Assembly: GCF_017254865.1 (NCBI RefSeq)
Contig: NZ_JAFKCV010000002.1
Location: forward strand, 229,837 to 293,836
From: Bowmanella dokdonensis
GTDB lineage: Bacteria > Pseudomonadota > Gammaproteobacteria > Enterobacterales > Alteromonadaceae
DNA: 64,000 nucleotides
Direction of reading: 5' to 3'
The notes under the pieces were generated by a model, which saw only the letters and a list, made by a program, of their open reading frames with translations, ran no database searches and was not told the DNA's origin. Shown in pieces: positions 32,026 to 42,299 of this stretch (position 1 is its first letter; each line of letters opens with the position of its first letter). The translations under genes and the position numbers were made by a program.

Positions 32026-32226
32026 ATGAAAGCCAAAACGGTTCAAATTGACTGTCCCCAATGCGGGCACTCATTGCATCTGCTGTTAGACTACAGCCAG
32101 GGAGATCAGGATTACTTCGAGGAGTGCGCCAACTGCTGTCATTCCATCCGTATAACCATGCATGTGGACGAAGAGCGAAAAAAGCTTACCTACCGGGTAA
32201 ACGCTGACGACGAACAATATTATTGA
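32026..32226 (+). CDS. CPXCG-motif cysteine-rich small protein
   Basis: 66 residues with CPQCG (10-14) and a second pair ECANCCHS, probably one zinc ribbon. The family is widespread in gammaproteobacteria and functionally uncharacterised. Its TGA stop overlaps the open frame of the following lipoprotein gene. Confidence 0.8.
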   Translation: MKAKTVQIDCPQCGHSLHLLLDYSQGDQDYFEECANCCHSIRITMHVDEERKKLTYRVNADDEQYY

Positions 32227-32242
32227 GAGCATAGGCCCGCCA

Positions 32243-33265
32243 CTGTTAGCCCGTTTCAAGTCGTTTCTTTATTACTCTCTGCTCCTGGTATTGTGCGGTG
32301 CTTGTGCGGATAACCAGAAGCTGTTTGAGGATAGCCGGGAATACGCCCGTCGGCTGGCCAATGTGCTGAATCAGCCCGCTGTAGAATTTTCCCCATCCGA
32401 TACCCCTACCTTGCCGCAAAGTATCACAACGGCGCTTCCACAGGTTGATATCAGCCTGACGGATTTCTATGCTCTTCGGGATTGTCCCCTTTACACTCTG
32501 GTGGCCGAACGCAATACGGCTCTGGGAAAGATACAGTCAGCCTCGCAACGCTATATTTATGAAAACAGACTGCTGAATGCCGTCGACGACTGTCTGCCAC
32601 GACTCGATGACAGTGGGGTCAGAGATAAACTGAGGCATTGGCGGCAAATGAAGCACCAGGCTTTAAACCAAGTCTGGCTGAGACTCCTGAACAGCACCGA
32701 AGTGCGAAAAAGCCTCGCCCTGGGCCAGGGCTACCTGACAGGAAATGACAGGGATGGGCTGAGCCAGACGGTGGAATCCCTGCAATACCTTATCAGTCTG
32801 CATCCTGCAACCGCCCCTCACGGTGATTTTCGTTACCTGGAGCAGCACCTCAATACTTTGCAGCAATTCCACACCACGGCAAGCCTATTGCGCTCACAAA
32901 GGCTGCTGGCCGGGCATCTGAGTCAACTCACCGAATGGCTGTCCAGCCAGGCAATCTATTGCTCTGACAAACAAGCCAGCGATGAGGTTCGCTACCTAAG
33001 AAACGTGTTCGATCTTTTCTTTATTCAGAGGATTCAACCCGTGGCCAGCAGTATGAATCATTATCACTACAAACTATTTCCACTTTGGCAGACTTTGATT
33101 GGACAATCCGCGGACGCATATCAGCAATGGCTTGAGCAGCAACAATCAGATTTTGAACACTACCAGCAGGCGATGCGGGAACACATCCATTTCTGGCAAG
33201 CTTTATTCAAGCAATGCCACCTGCCCCCGCCGGCCGCGTCAATACAGCAGGCTTCCCGCCAGTAG
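32243..33265 (+). CDS. DUF3080 family lipoprotein (unusual start)
   Basis: About 340 residues. From a CTG at 32243 the protein would begin LLARFKSFLYYSLLLVLCGAC, a credible lipoprotein signal. The only common start codon, TTG at 32291, would remove that signal. The frame is open back to 32201 with no ATG, GTG or TTG before 32291; ATT codons at 32219 and 32222 are other options, the latter overlapping the preceding TGA. The mature part is helical and Gln-rich, and fits DUF3080, of unknown function. Its last 27 bp overlap the convergent prenyltransferase gene. Confidence 0.7.
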   Translation: MLARFKSFLYYSLLLVLCGACADNQKLFEDSREYARRLANVLNQPAVEFSPSDTPTLPQSITTALPQVDISLTDFYALRDCPLYTLVAERNTALGKIQSASQRYIYENRLLNAVDDCLPRLDDSGVRDKLRHWRQMKHQALNQVWLRLLNSTEVRKSLALGQGYLTGNDRDGLSQTVESLQYLISLHPATAPHGDFRYLEQHLNTLQQFHTTASLLRSQRLLAGHLSQLTEWLSSQAIYCSDKQASDEVRYLRNVFDLFFIQRIQPVASSMNHYHYKLFPLWQTLIGQSADAYQQWLEQQQSDFEHYQQAMREHIHFWQALFKQCHLPPPAASIQQASRQ

Positions 33266-34126
33266 CGCCGGGACCAGCAAGGCTGCTAAGACATTGGCAG
33301 CAAGATAAGCGGGATGTTCGCCAATCTGCCCCCCCCATTTTGCGCCAACTGTTGTTGCAATGCCAGCTGGTATAAAGCCCAACAGGGCAATCAGGCTCAA
33401 CCCCGGCAACCAGCCAGCCATTACCAGCAGCATCAATACCCCGCAGGCCATGACATTGAAAAGGAAATAGATAGTCACCGCGAACTTCACCCCTTTATCA
33501 ATAGGCAAGGTCCGCCGACCTGCTTGCCTGTCGGCCTCGATATCCGGAAGCTGATTCAACAACAACAGGTTGTTGATCAGGAAAAAAGGTATAAGGCCTA
33601 TGGCCAGTACCTGGCCCGTGATCCCCTTGCTGAAGACCAGATAACTCCCCGTCATCATCAACAGACCAAAGCTTGCACCAGGTGAAAACAGGCAGGCCCA
33701 GGGCCGTTGGTTCAGCCATTTGGTATAAGTTACCACAACCATCAGTCCCACAAAGCCCACCGGCAACAACAGCCAGTTGGTTTGCAGGCTCAGATAGATG
33801 CCTATGGCAACACAGAGCAGCACGCTGAACATGCTGAGCATCAGCACGTTATGGGCCATATGCGGATTGTCCGGCAGGGCGCCGCTACCCCCACTGAAAG
33901 GGGTTCTGCTGGTTTGTAAATCCAAGCCAGAACAAAAGTCCTGGTATTCATTAAGACTGTTGACTGCAATATGGGCAGCCAGGGCACCGCATATGACCAG
34001 CCATACCCGCCAGTGCGATATGGGATAGCCCTGGTATGATGCAAGCGCAATGCCCAGCATCACAATAATCGGAGTGAGGATTAAAAAAGGTGGGCGACTG
34101 GCCTTCCATAGGACTTTTAAGGACAT
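33239..34126 (-). CDS. UbiA-family prenyltransferase (MenA-like)
   Basis: 295 residues with 8-9 predicted membrane helices. First aspartate motif NEYQDFCSGLD with the following SRTPFSGGSGALP, second motif LNQLPDIEADRQAGRRTLP: the two Mg2+-prenyl-diphosphate sites of the UbiA superfamily. The general form is close to 1,4-dihydroxy-2-naphthoate prenyltransferase, but substrate identity is not certain and no men genes are nearby. The start MSLKVLWKASRP is preferred to a 26-residue longer frame. Confidence 0.85.
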   Translation of the reverse strand: MSLKVLWKASRPPFLILTPIIVMLGIALASYQGYPISHWRVWLVICGALAAHIAVNSLNEYQDFCSGLDLQTSRTPFSGGSGALPDNPHMAHNVLMLSMFSVLLCVAIGIYLSLQTNWLLLPVGFVGLMVVVTYTKWLNQRPWACLFSPGASFGLLMMTGSYLVFSKGITGQVLAIGLIPFFLINNLLLLNQLPDIEADRQAGRRTLPIDKGVKFAVTIYFLFNVMACGVLMLLVMAGWLPGLSLIALLGFIPAGIATTVGAKWGGQIGEHPAYLAANVLAALLVPALLAGSLLY

Positions 34127-34239
34127 GTAACTGACTTTCTCCGGAAACCGACAGGCATTGTCACAGAATGACAAGCGGACAGAGTTGACCCAGAACAATG
34201 TCACGCCCTAAGCGTGCTTACCATTTAGGTGTATCATCA

Positions 34240-35172
34240 TTATTGGTCCTTGTTTTTTGCAGAGGAATTCGGCATCCAGCTTTGAGCCTTCTGTATCTCT
34301 GCACTTTTGCCCTCCGAGCTGACCAGGCGGCCGGGCAGACTGATTCCAGGTTGCCATTGCAACCATTCATCTTCCCTATCTGCCGACAATTCGAACAGTT
34401 GCCCTGGTTTGGCCTCTTTGCTCGGCGTGTCTGGCGTCGCAAAACTAACTCCCCCTTTAAGCATACTCATCAGGGGTGCCGCTGATACAGAAATCCCTAA
34501 CAGGCTCGCATCGAACTCCAGTCCACTTTCCTCCCAGAAAACACTGTTGTCCCGCAGCAACGGTTGATAGGGCCTGTCTATTTGCGCATGAAACACAACA
34601 TCATCGCTGTTCAGTTCGTAGGCATAAATTTTCCCCACTGGCACCTGTTTGTACAGCAGGTCATCCCCTACCGAAATACCGTACCGGCGTTCGCTGCGCA
34701 GCTTGAACCTCAGCCCTTCCTGCTCAAGGACAGGCGGACCATTCCGACCCTGGAACACCCTGGCAGGCTGTCCCTCCCCCGGCTTGAAGGTAATATAAGG
34801 CCCCGAGACCAGAGTCTGGATCCCCTCGACTCCCATCGAACCAATCTGCGGCTGCACAATCCAGAATTCGGTCGACTCCACCATCAAGTTCATGACTTGC
34901 TCATGCACCTGCAGTTCCAGCATGGCCTTGCTGTTGCTCTCATCCAATCGCACCGCTGCAACTTTGCCTACTTCAACGCCTTTGTACATGACATTGGCCC
35001 GCTGCGCTTTCAAACCGGCCACATCATCAAAGGACACAAAAACTGCTTTACCCGAAGGCGGCATACTCCACCATACCAATCCGGCAACCAGGACAACGGC
35101 ACCCAGGGGCAGCAGCCAAAACCAATAGTATTTTCGTCCGGATTTAACTTTTACCTTGTTGTTACTCGTCAT
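34240..35172 (-). CDS. MCE/MlaD-domain protein, short PqiB type
   Basis: 310 residues: one N-terminal membrane helix (about 17-36, YYWFWLLPLGAVVLVAGLVW) and two MCE-type repeats (about 40-125 with GLKAQRANVMYKGVEVGKV, and 155-220 with GISVGDDLLYKQVPVGKI). E. coli PqiB and LetB carry three and seven MCE domains that build long lipid tunnels, so this is a reduced form. The ATG of MTSNNKVKV overlaps the end of the PqiA-type gene by 11 bp. Predicted to help lipid movement between the membranes. Confidence 0.83.
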   Translation of the reverse strand: MTSNNKVKVKSGRKYYWFWLLPLGAVVLVAGLVWWSMPPSGKAVFVSFDDVAGLKAQRANVMYKGVEVGKVAAVRLDESNSKAMLELQVHEQVMNLMVESTEFWIVQPQIGSMGVEGIQTLVSGPYITFKPGEGQPARVFQGRNGPPVLEQEGLRFKLRSERRYGISVGDDLLYKQVPVGKIYAYELNSDDVVFHAQIDRPYQPLLRDNSVFWEESGLEFDASLLGISVSAAPLMSMLKGGVSFATPDTPSKEAKPGQLFELSADREDEWLQWQPGISLPGRLVSSEGKSAEIQKAQSWMPNSSAKNKDQ

Positions 35173-35761
35173 AAGGGGGTTTCCACAACAGTCTGCTATC
35201 AAACACCTGAGATGCGATCAGGGTAAGCACTACGACGCCGGCAAAGGCTACGATCCCCACTTCCGGCTCCACCCGGGCCAAATCCTGCAGTTTTACCAGC
35301 GAAACCAGAATAGCCACCAGAAAGACGTCAAGCATGGACCAGGGGCCAATGGCATCCACAAACCGGAGGATCTTGTGATGAACCTTTTCGCTGAACAATG
35401 CATACCTGTTGGCCAACAGAGTCAGGTAAAGCAGCACTATGATCTTAATCAGCGGAACCAGAATACTGACGGTAAATACCAGTACCGCCAGTCCGACCAT
35501 GCCGCTCTGATAGAGATTCACCACGCCGCCGAAGATTGTCGTCTCATTGCTTCTCCCCAGGTAAGTCATAGTCATGATGGGATAAATATTGGCCGGAACA
35601 TAGAGGATCAATGCCGCAAGCACCAACATCAGGCACGGAAAGTTCCCACCTTGCACCGCCCTGATTAACACCTGGTCACAACGACCACAACTGATGACCT
35701 CTCCATCTTCAGGTGCCTGATAGTCCTGGATCTGACCACACTTCGCACAGTAAATCTGCAT
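35162..35761 (-). CDS. PqiA-family inner membrane protein, single domain
   Basis: 199 residues. An N-terminal zinc ribbon (CAKCGQ, residues 5-10; SCGRCDQ, about 24-30) is followed by four membrane helices with the PqiA signature (PANIYPIMTMTYLGR, IGPWSMLDVFLVAILVSLVKL). E. coli PqiA and LetA have two such units in tandem (about 420 aa); this has one. Partner of the downstream MCE protein, with overlapping genes. Confidence 0.87.
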   Translation of the reverse strand: MQIYCAKCGQIQDYQAPEDGEVISCGRCDQVLIRAVQGGNFPCLMLVLAALILYVPANIYPIMTMTYLGRSNETTIFGGVVNLYQSGMVGLAVLVFTVSILVPLIKIIVLLYLTLLANRYALFSEKVHHKILRFVDAIGPWSMLDVFLVAILVSLVKLQDLARVEPEVGIVAFAGVVVLTLIASQVFDSRLLWKPPYDE

Positions 35762-35868
35762 GGCGTGCCATCTTGTTAACTATTTGCCATGACATACAGG
35801 ATAGAAAAAACGACTGATTTTTCCGCTTTTTCAAATAATTAGGTTGCTGGAGTGGTGGCCAGCCAGTC

Positions 35869-36527
35869 CTTGGTGAGGAATTGGGAAGGAGGGATTACCG
35901 CAGGCTTATTGCCCCTCGCCCGTAGGGCCACCACGAACGACGATGTTCCAATTAGCTCCCGGAAAATTGGTCGAACCCTAGGTATTCCGTCACCCATTCC
36001 ACCGGGATATTAAACAAAAAGACCCCGCTCGTTGGCATGGTGAGTAGACAGGATTCTGGAAAGGGATTACTCCGGGCATCCTGCCCTGCGCCCTTCGGGC
36101 CATCGCTGACGACGCGATGCTCAAAAACGTTCCTGACGTTTTTGTCGAACCCAAGGGGGCCCTCACCCCATTCCACCGGGATATTAAACAAAAAGACCCC
36201 GCTCGTTGGCATGGTGAGCAGACAGGATTCTGGAAAGGGATTACTCCGGGAGTCCTGCCCTGCGCCCTTCGGGCCATCGCTGACGACGCGATGCTCAAAA
36301 ACGTTCCTGACGTTTTTGTCGAACCCAAGGGAGCCCTCACCCCATTCCACCGGGATATTAAACTAAAAGACCCGCTCGTTGGCATGGTGAGCAGACAGGA
36401 TTCTGGAAAGGGATTACTCCGGGCGTCCTGCCCTGCGCCCTTCGGGCCATCGCTGACGACGCGATGTTCAAAAACGTTCCTGACGTTTTTGTCGAACCCA
36501 AGGGGGCCCTCACCCCATTCCACCGGG
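35869..36527 (-). repeat. tRNA-linked tandem repeat array, about 174 bp period
   Basis: Near-identical units begin at 36007, 36181 and 36355 (periods 174, 174, 173), each starting with ATATTAAAC and the left arm of the tRNA terminator. A diverged partial unit lies at 35869-36006. Each unit carries a hairpin (CAAAAACGT / ACGTTTTTG) next to TCGAACCC and a GCCC-TTC-GGGC stem. The array lies directly 3' of tRNA-Ser on the same strand. Open frames on both strands run through it, but they look like by-products of the repeat. The layout resembles the rtT repeats after E. coli tyrT. Confidence 0.8.
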
Positions 36528-36670
<143 letters not shown>

Positions 36671-36682
36671 GAAGAGGGCTGC

Positions 36683-36711
36683 ATACTAATGAGCTTTATT
36701 CGGCTTGTAAA
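36683..36711 (-). promoter_or_regulatory. Promoter of tRNA-Ser
   Basis: Minus strand TTTACA - 17 bp - TAGTAT, followed by GCAGCCC, a GC-rich discriminator as expected for stringently controlled tRNA genes. Confidence 0.65.
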
Positions 36712-36812
36712 GTGCAATTTTGTCTCTAAACCTCTGAATGATGAGACTTTGAGCAGTTTGCCGCTTCAACCGTCAAACCGCGACAACTTTAAGCCTTTGA
36801 GTACGGAATAAC

Positions 36813-36841
36813 TTGAAAAAGGGAACTAAAGGCCATACAAA
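36813..36841 (+). promoter_or_regulatory. Candidate promoter of yccA
   Basis: TTGAAA - 17 bp - TACAAA, ending about 48 bp before the yccA start. Confidence 0.5.
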
Positions 36842-36889
36842 TACACCAACAAAAGTGAATCTGTCACTGGTTTAACTTCGGAGTGAGTA

Positions 36890-37558
36890 ATGGACCAAAG
36901 AACCCTGTATAGCAGTTCGTCTTCTGCCTCAGCGCTTGAGACCAACAAAGTATTACGCAATACCTATATGCTACTGGCCATGACCCTGGTATTCAGCGCA
37001 GTTTGTGCCGGTATCAGTATGGCAGTGGGCATAGGCCCGTTAGCCTCCCTGGTGATGAGTATCGGTGCGCTGGTCTTGTTGTTTGTGGTTCACAAGAAAG
37101 CCGATGACGCCTCGGGTATTTTCTGGGTTTTTGCTTTTACCGGCCTGCTTGGCGGCTCCCTGGGCTATATCCTGAACTTTTATGCCGGCTTCGCCAATGG
37201 CCCGCAACTCATTATGCAGGCATTCGGTGCCACGGCCTTGGTGTTCTTTGGTCTATCGGCCTATGCGCTAACCAGTAAAAAAGACTTCTCTTTTATGGGC
37301 GGTTTTTTAATGATAGGTCTGATCGTGGCCATCGTTGCAGGTATTGCCAATATCTTCCTGCAGATCCCCGCCATGAGTCTGGCTATCAGTGCTGGCATTG
37401 TGCTGATCATGTCTGGTCTGATCCTGTTTGACACAAGCCGGATCATCCACGGTGGTGAAACCAATTACATCCGTGCCACGGTAGGACTGTACCTGAGCAT
37501 TTACAACATGTTTACTTCCATCCTGCACCTGTTGGGTGCGTTTGGTGGCGACGACTGA
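36890..37558 (+). CDS. yccA: Bax inhibitor-1/YccA family membrane protein
   Basis: 222 residues with seven predicted membrane helices, length close to E. coli YccA (219), a modulator of the FtsH protease. RNTYMLLAMTLVFSA at the first helix, and FDTSRIIHGGETNYIRATVGLYLSIYNMFTSILHLL near the C-terminus, are the family signatures. A terminator separates it from tusD; in E. coli yccA also lies next to a tus gene (tusE). Confidence 0.93.
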   Translation: MDQRTLYSSSSSASALETNKVLRNTYMLLAMTLVFSAVCAGISMAVGIGPLASLVMSIGALVLLFVVHKKADDASGIFWVFAFTGLLGGSLGYILNFYAGFANGPQLIMQAFGATALVFFGLSAYALTSKKDFSFMGGFLMIGLIVAIVAGIANIFLQIPAMSLAISAGIVLIMSGLILFDTSRIIHGGETNYIRATVGLYLSIYNMFTSILHLLGAFGGDD

Positions 37559-37567
37559 TATATCCTG

Positions 37568-37594
37568 ACGCCCTGTTCTCACAGGGCGTTTTCT
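37568..37594 (+). terminator. Terminator between yccA and tusD
   Basis: ACGCCCTG / CAGGGCGT, 6-nt loop, then TTTTCTT. Only about 10 bp before tusD, so the tus genes need read-through. Confidence 0.75.
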
Positions 37595-37603
37595 TATCCC
37601 ATC

Positions 37604-37984
37604 ATGGCCACGTTCACGCTGCTTGTCACTTCCGCTCCTTTTGATACTCAGGCTACAGCAATACAGTTTGCCCAGGCCGTGTTAGCCTGTGGGCACCGAA
37701 TTGAAGGCGTATTTTTTTATCAGGCCGGTGTCGCCCACGCCAACTGCTGGCAATCCTCTCCCTCGGATGAATATCAACCCTACCGCGCCTGGCAACAACT
37801 GGCAGCCTCAGGGGTACCGCTGCACGTCTGTGTGACCGCGGCTGCCAGACGAGGTCTGGTCAGTCCCACCGAAATGGAAGAAAGGAATCTGACCGGTTGC
37901 AATCTGATCCCCCCCTTCGAGGTCAGTGGGCTGGGCCAGTTGGTGGAACTGATTTCAAAAGCCGACAGACTGGTACAATTCTGA
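37604..37984 (+). CDS. tusD: Sulfurtransferase complex subunit TusD
   Basis: 126 residues (E. coli 128). The sulfur-carrying Cys is in LHVCVTAAARRGL, and FFYQAGVAHAN and GLGQLVELISKADRLVQF match TusD. In the TusBCD complex it receives sulfur from TusA for 2-thiouridine at tRNA wobble position 34. No Shine-Dalgarno sequence is obvious. Stop overlaps the tusC start (TGATG). Confidence 0.93.
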   Translation: MATFTLLVTSAPFDTQATAIQFAQAVLACGHRIEGVFFYQAGVAHANCWQSSPSDEYQPYRAWQQLAASGVPLHVCVTAAARRGLVSPTEMEERNLTGCNLIPPFEVSGLGQLVELISKADRLVQF

Positions 37985-38340
37985 TGTCAAGCCTGGCTAT
38001 TGTTAACCAACGCGGTCCCCACGGCAGTAGCCAGGGTCAGGAAGCGCTGGACCTGGCACTTGTGGCGGGCACGTTTGGCCTGTCAGTTGGGTTGTTTTTC
38101 AGCCGTGATGGCGTGTTTCAATTGCTTAAACACCAGCAACCGGAAAATATACTGCGAAAAAATTACAGTAAGACCTTCGCCGCCCTGGAATTTTATGATG
38201 TGGACAGTATCGCAGTTTGTGCCGCAAGCCTGAGGGAAAGAGGATTGACCAGCCAGTCCCTGTGCATCGAGGCAGAGCTTCTGGAGCCTCAAGCCTTTGC
38301 ACAGAGGATCAGCCAGTTTCAGCATTTAGTGAGCTTTTAA
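37984..38340 (+). CDS. tusC: Sulfurtransferase complex subunit TusC
   Basis: 118 residues (E. coli 119), DsrF-like. MSSLAIVNQRGPHGSSQGQEALDLAL and GLFFSRDGVFQLLKHQQP match the family. Structural partner of TusB and TusD. Overlaps both neighbours by one base, so translation is coupled. Confidence 0.92.
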   Translation: MSSLAIVNQRGPHGSSQGQEALDLALVAGTFGLSVGLFFSRDGVFQLLKHQQPENILRKNYSKTFAALEFYDVDSIAVCAASLRERGLTSQSLCIEAELLEPQAFAQRISQFQHLVSF

Positions 38341-38630
38341 TGATTCTTCACCTTATCAAAGCCAGTCCTTTTTCCAGTCAGAACCTGAATCAGTGTCTGC
38401 AGGAAATGGCAGAAAATGACGGTTTGTTGCTGATCCAGGATGCGGTCCTTGCAGTGACTGGAAATCAATCCTGGCATACTCCACTTAAGTCATTGAAACA
38501 CTTCTATGTGTTGGAGGAAGACTTGCAGGCCCGGGGAATCGCTGAGGCGGCCATCCCCTTTCGCAGGGTAGATTATCAAAGGTTTGTTGCCCTCACCCTG
38601 GAGTTTGATAAGGTCAGGTCCTGGATATGA
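38340..38630 (+). CDS. tusB: Sulfurtransferase complex subunit TusB
   Basis: 96 residues (E. coli 95), DsrH-like: [25 protein letters not shown]. Third subunit of the TusBCD hexamer. Start overlaps the tusC stop (TAATG), and its stop overlaps tusE (ATGA). Confidence 0.92.
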   Translation: MILHLIKASPFSSQNLNQCLQEMAENDGLLLIQDAVLAVTGNQSWHTPLKSLKHFYVLEEDLQARGIAEAAIPFRRVDYQRFVALTLEFDKVRSWI

Positions 38631-38965
38631 GTGGTGTGATGGAATTTGAGGGGCGGCAGATCCCCGTGGACAATTCAGGTTACCTGCTAAATCCTGCCGA
38701 TTGGAGTCAGGAGCTGGCTGAACATATCGCCGAAAAAGAGCAGATAGCCATGACAGACCCCCACTGGGAAGTTGTGCACTTTGTGCGGAAATTTTATCTG
38801 GAGTTCAATACCAGTCCGGCTATCCGTGCCCTGGTCAAGGCAATGGAGAAGACCTACGGACCGGAGAAAGGCAATAGTCGGTACCTGCAACGACTGTTTC
38901 CGGAAGGTCCGGCCAAGCAGGCCAGTAAAATTGCCGGCTTACCCAAGCCGGCCAAGTGTTTGTGA
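38627..38965 (+). CDS. tusE: Sulfur relay protein TusE (DsrC family)
   Basis: 112 residues (E. coli 109). [21 protein letters not shown] and [22 protein letters not shown] end with the penultimate Cys that takes the persulfide from TusD and passes it to MnmA. Last gene of tusDCBE. Confidence 0.93.
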   Translation: MSGVMEFEGRQIPVDNSGYLLNPADWSQELAEHIAEKEQIAMTDPHWEVVHFVRKFYLEFNTSPAIRALVKAMEKTYGPEKGNSRYLQRLFPEGPAKQASKIAGLPKPAKCL

Positions 38966-39023
38966 GCAGTGACAAGGAAGATATGACAGCGCCTTGTGTC
39001 ATTGTTACACGTTACTTTCAGCC

Positions 39024-39155
39024 CTAAGCCATCAGCCCGTTGTAGACTGTGGTAAACGCCATCCAAAGGAGATAGAAAACCATCCCCACCGTCAGGGCCA
39101 TAGTGACGTAATACAGCAGCTTCATCAGCAAGCGCACTTCAGAGGTGACTTTCAT
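39024..39155 (-). CDS. Small single-pass membrane protein, 43 residues
   Basis: An ATG at 39153-39155 opens a 43-codon frame ending at TAG (39024-39026). The protein begins MKVTSEVRLLMKLLYY, has one hydrophobic helix (about 15-36, VTMALTVGMVFYLLWMAF), a positive-inside N-terminus and ends NGLMA. GCAGG lies upstream at usable distance. It fills an otherwise empty 336-bp gap between tusE and serS. I do not recognise a named family; the clean topology and codon use make it a likely real gene. Confidence 0.6.
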   Translation of the reverse strand: MKVTSEVRLLMKLLYYVTMALTVGMVFYLLWMAFTTVYNGLMA

Positions 39156-39254
39156 ATCTGTGCCTGCCTTCCAGGATAAATGTTATTCAAGCATAAACTA
39201 CCAAACTTGTCCTGACCTGCCCAGTGTCCTCTGTTGGCCTACCAAATGATCTGA

Positions 39255-39279
39255 CAAAAAAGGCTGTCTCTCGACAGCC
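39255..39279 (-). terminator. Terminator after serS
   Basis: GGCTGTC / GACAGCC stem with GAGA loop and T-tract TTTTTT on the minus strand. Confidence 0.9.
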
Positions 39280-39301
39280 AGCTTATCGGCTATCAACGGC
39301 C

Positions 39302-40600
<1,299 letters not shown>

Positions 40601-41011
40601 TCAACCCTTCATCATAATCAGTTTAATTCCCAGCCAGGCAGCCGCCAGGCAGCACAGCAGGTTTAACAGGACATTGGTTCCCGCTTTCAACCAGGCCCCC
40701 TGCTGCATCAGCAACAGAGTATCCAGGGAAAAGGTGGAAAAGGTGGTCAAGGCACCGATGAAACCTATGCTGAGAAAGGTTCGCCAGGGATGCGCGCCAA
40801 CATATTCACTCTCGATCAGACCATAAATGATGCCGATCATGCAGGAACCAAGAATATTGACTATGAGTGTACCAAAGGGAAAACCTTTGCCAAACCACTG
40901 CATCGTCAATTGAGAAATAAAATAACGCAAGCAGGCACCCATGGCCCCGCCAGCAGCAATCATGCCATACAGGCCCAGGCTACTAATAACGTTTGTTGCC
41001 ACTTTGCTCAT
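40601..41011 (-). CDS. crcB: Fluoride ion channel CrcB/Fluc
   Basis: 136 residues with four membrane helices. [26 protein letters not shown] and [13 protein letters not shown] are the dual-topology fluoride channel signatures. The start at MSKVATNV overlaps the rarA 3' end by 29 bp; AGCAGG lies just before it. A GTG two codons further in is possible. Confidence 0.9.
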   Translation of the reverse strand: MSKVATNVISSLGLYGMIAAGGAMGACLRYFISQLTMQWFGKGFPFGTLIVNILGSCMIGIIYGLIESEYVGAHPWRTFLSIGFIGALTTFSTFSLDTLLLMQQGAWLKAGTNVLLNLLCCLAAAWLGIKLIMMKG

Positions 41012-42299
41012 CCTGCTCGCGTAAATAATCCAGCTTGGCGCGGATTTGCTTTTCCAGGCCCCGGTCATTCGGCTGATAGTAGTGTCTATCCTTCAGCTCC
41101 ACGGGCAGGTAGGATTCTCCGGCAGCATAGGCACCGGGCTCGTTGTGGGCATAACGGTACTCCCGGCCAAAGCCCTGGTCTTTCATCAACTTGGTTGGCG
41201 CATTACGAAGATGGAGTGGCACCTCATAATTGGGCAACTCCCTGGCATCCTGCCTGGCTTGGTTAAAGGCCAGATAGACCGCATTGCTTTTTGGCGCACT
41301 GGCACAATACAACAGCGCCTGAGCAATAGCACGCTCCCCCTCTGCCGGACCAACCCGGTGAAATATATCCCAGGCATTCAGGCAAATCTGCAGGGCCCGG
41401 GGGTCGGCGTTGCCAATATCTTCCGAGGCGATGGCCAGTAGACGCCTGGCCGCCACCAATGGGTCCGCACCGGCGTCCAGCATCCTGGCGTACCAGTACA
41501 GGGCCCCATCCGGCGATGAGCCCCTGACAGACTTGTGCAGTGCCGACAGCATATCGTAGAACTGATCCCCTCCCTTGTCGAAGGAAGCCACCTTACCTCC
41601 AACTGCCTCCTGGATCATGTCAGAGCTGATCTGTCCCTGCTCGGCAAAGTCAGCTGCCAGTTCCAGATAGTTAAGCAAACGGCGTCCGTCCCCATCGGCC
41701 AGTTGGGTGAGCAGGACCCTTGCCTCTGCTGTAATGGTCAGGGATTTCAGTCTGGGCTGGTCCAAAGCCCTGGCCAACAGAGGATAAAGCTCATCCTCGG
41801 CCAGTTTTTTCAGTACGTAAACCCGGGCACGGGACAACAAGGCACCGTTAAGTTCAAAGGAAGGGTTCTCGGTTGTTGCCCCGATAAAGATCACAGTGCC
41901 GTCTTCAATATGGGGAAGAAAGGCGTCCTGCTGACTCTTGTTGAAGCGGTGTACTTCATCCACAAAAAGCAAGGTCTTCTTGGCCCTGGATTGTGCCTGA
42001 TGCCTGGCATTGTCGATGGCCAGACGAATATCCTTGATACCCGAGGTCACTGCGGAAATTCGCTCCACATGTGCATCACAGTATCGGGCAATCAGCTCGG
42101 CCAGGGTGGTTTTGCCCGTACCAGGGGGGCCCCAAAGAATCATGGAGTGAGCCCTGCCCTGCTCCAATGCCTGGCGCAGGGGCTTGCCCGGTGCCAGTAT
42201 ATGCCGTTGGCCGGCATAATCCTCCAGGCGAGTCGGGCGCATCAGGGCCGCCAGGGGCTGATAGGGATTCTCAGCACCAAAATCTAATTGCTGGGACAT
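40983..42299 (-). CDS. rarA: Replication-associated recombination protein RarA (MgsA)
   Basis: 438-residue AAA+ ATPase related to clamp loaders (E. coli 447). Walker [18 protein letters not shown], Walker [24 protein letters not shown], sensor [21 protein letters not shown], then the tetramerisation domain. Acts at stalled replication forks. Its ATG overlaps the lolA stop (TAATG). Confidence 0.95.
   Translation of the reverse strand: MSQQLDFGAENPYQPLAALMRPTRLEDYAGQRHILAPGKPLRQALEQGRAHSMILWGPPGTGKTTLAELIARYCDAHVERISAVTSGIKDIRLAIDNARHQAQSRAKKTLLFVDEVHRFNKSQQDAFLPHIEDGTVIFIGATTENPSFELNGALLSRARVYVLKKLAEDELYPLLARALDQPRLKSLTITAEARVLLTQLADGDGRRLLNYLELAADFAEQGQISSDMIQEAVGGKVASFDKGGDQFYDMLSALHKSVRGSSPDGALYWYARMLDAGADPLVAARRLLAIASEDIGNADPRALQICLNAWDIFHRVGPAEGERAIAQALLYCASAPKSNAVYLAFNQARQDARELPNYEVPLHLRNAPTKLMKDQGFGREYRYAHNEPGAYAAGESYLPVELKDRHYYQPNDRGLEKQIRAKLDYLREQDEQSGNKRY

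Noticed and set aside
35869-36527. CRISPR array
   Set aside because: Units are 174 bp and contiguous, without short repeats separated by unique spacers; no cas genes nearby.
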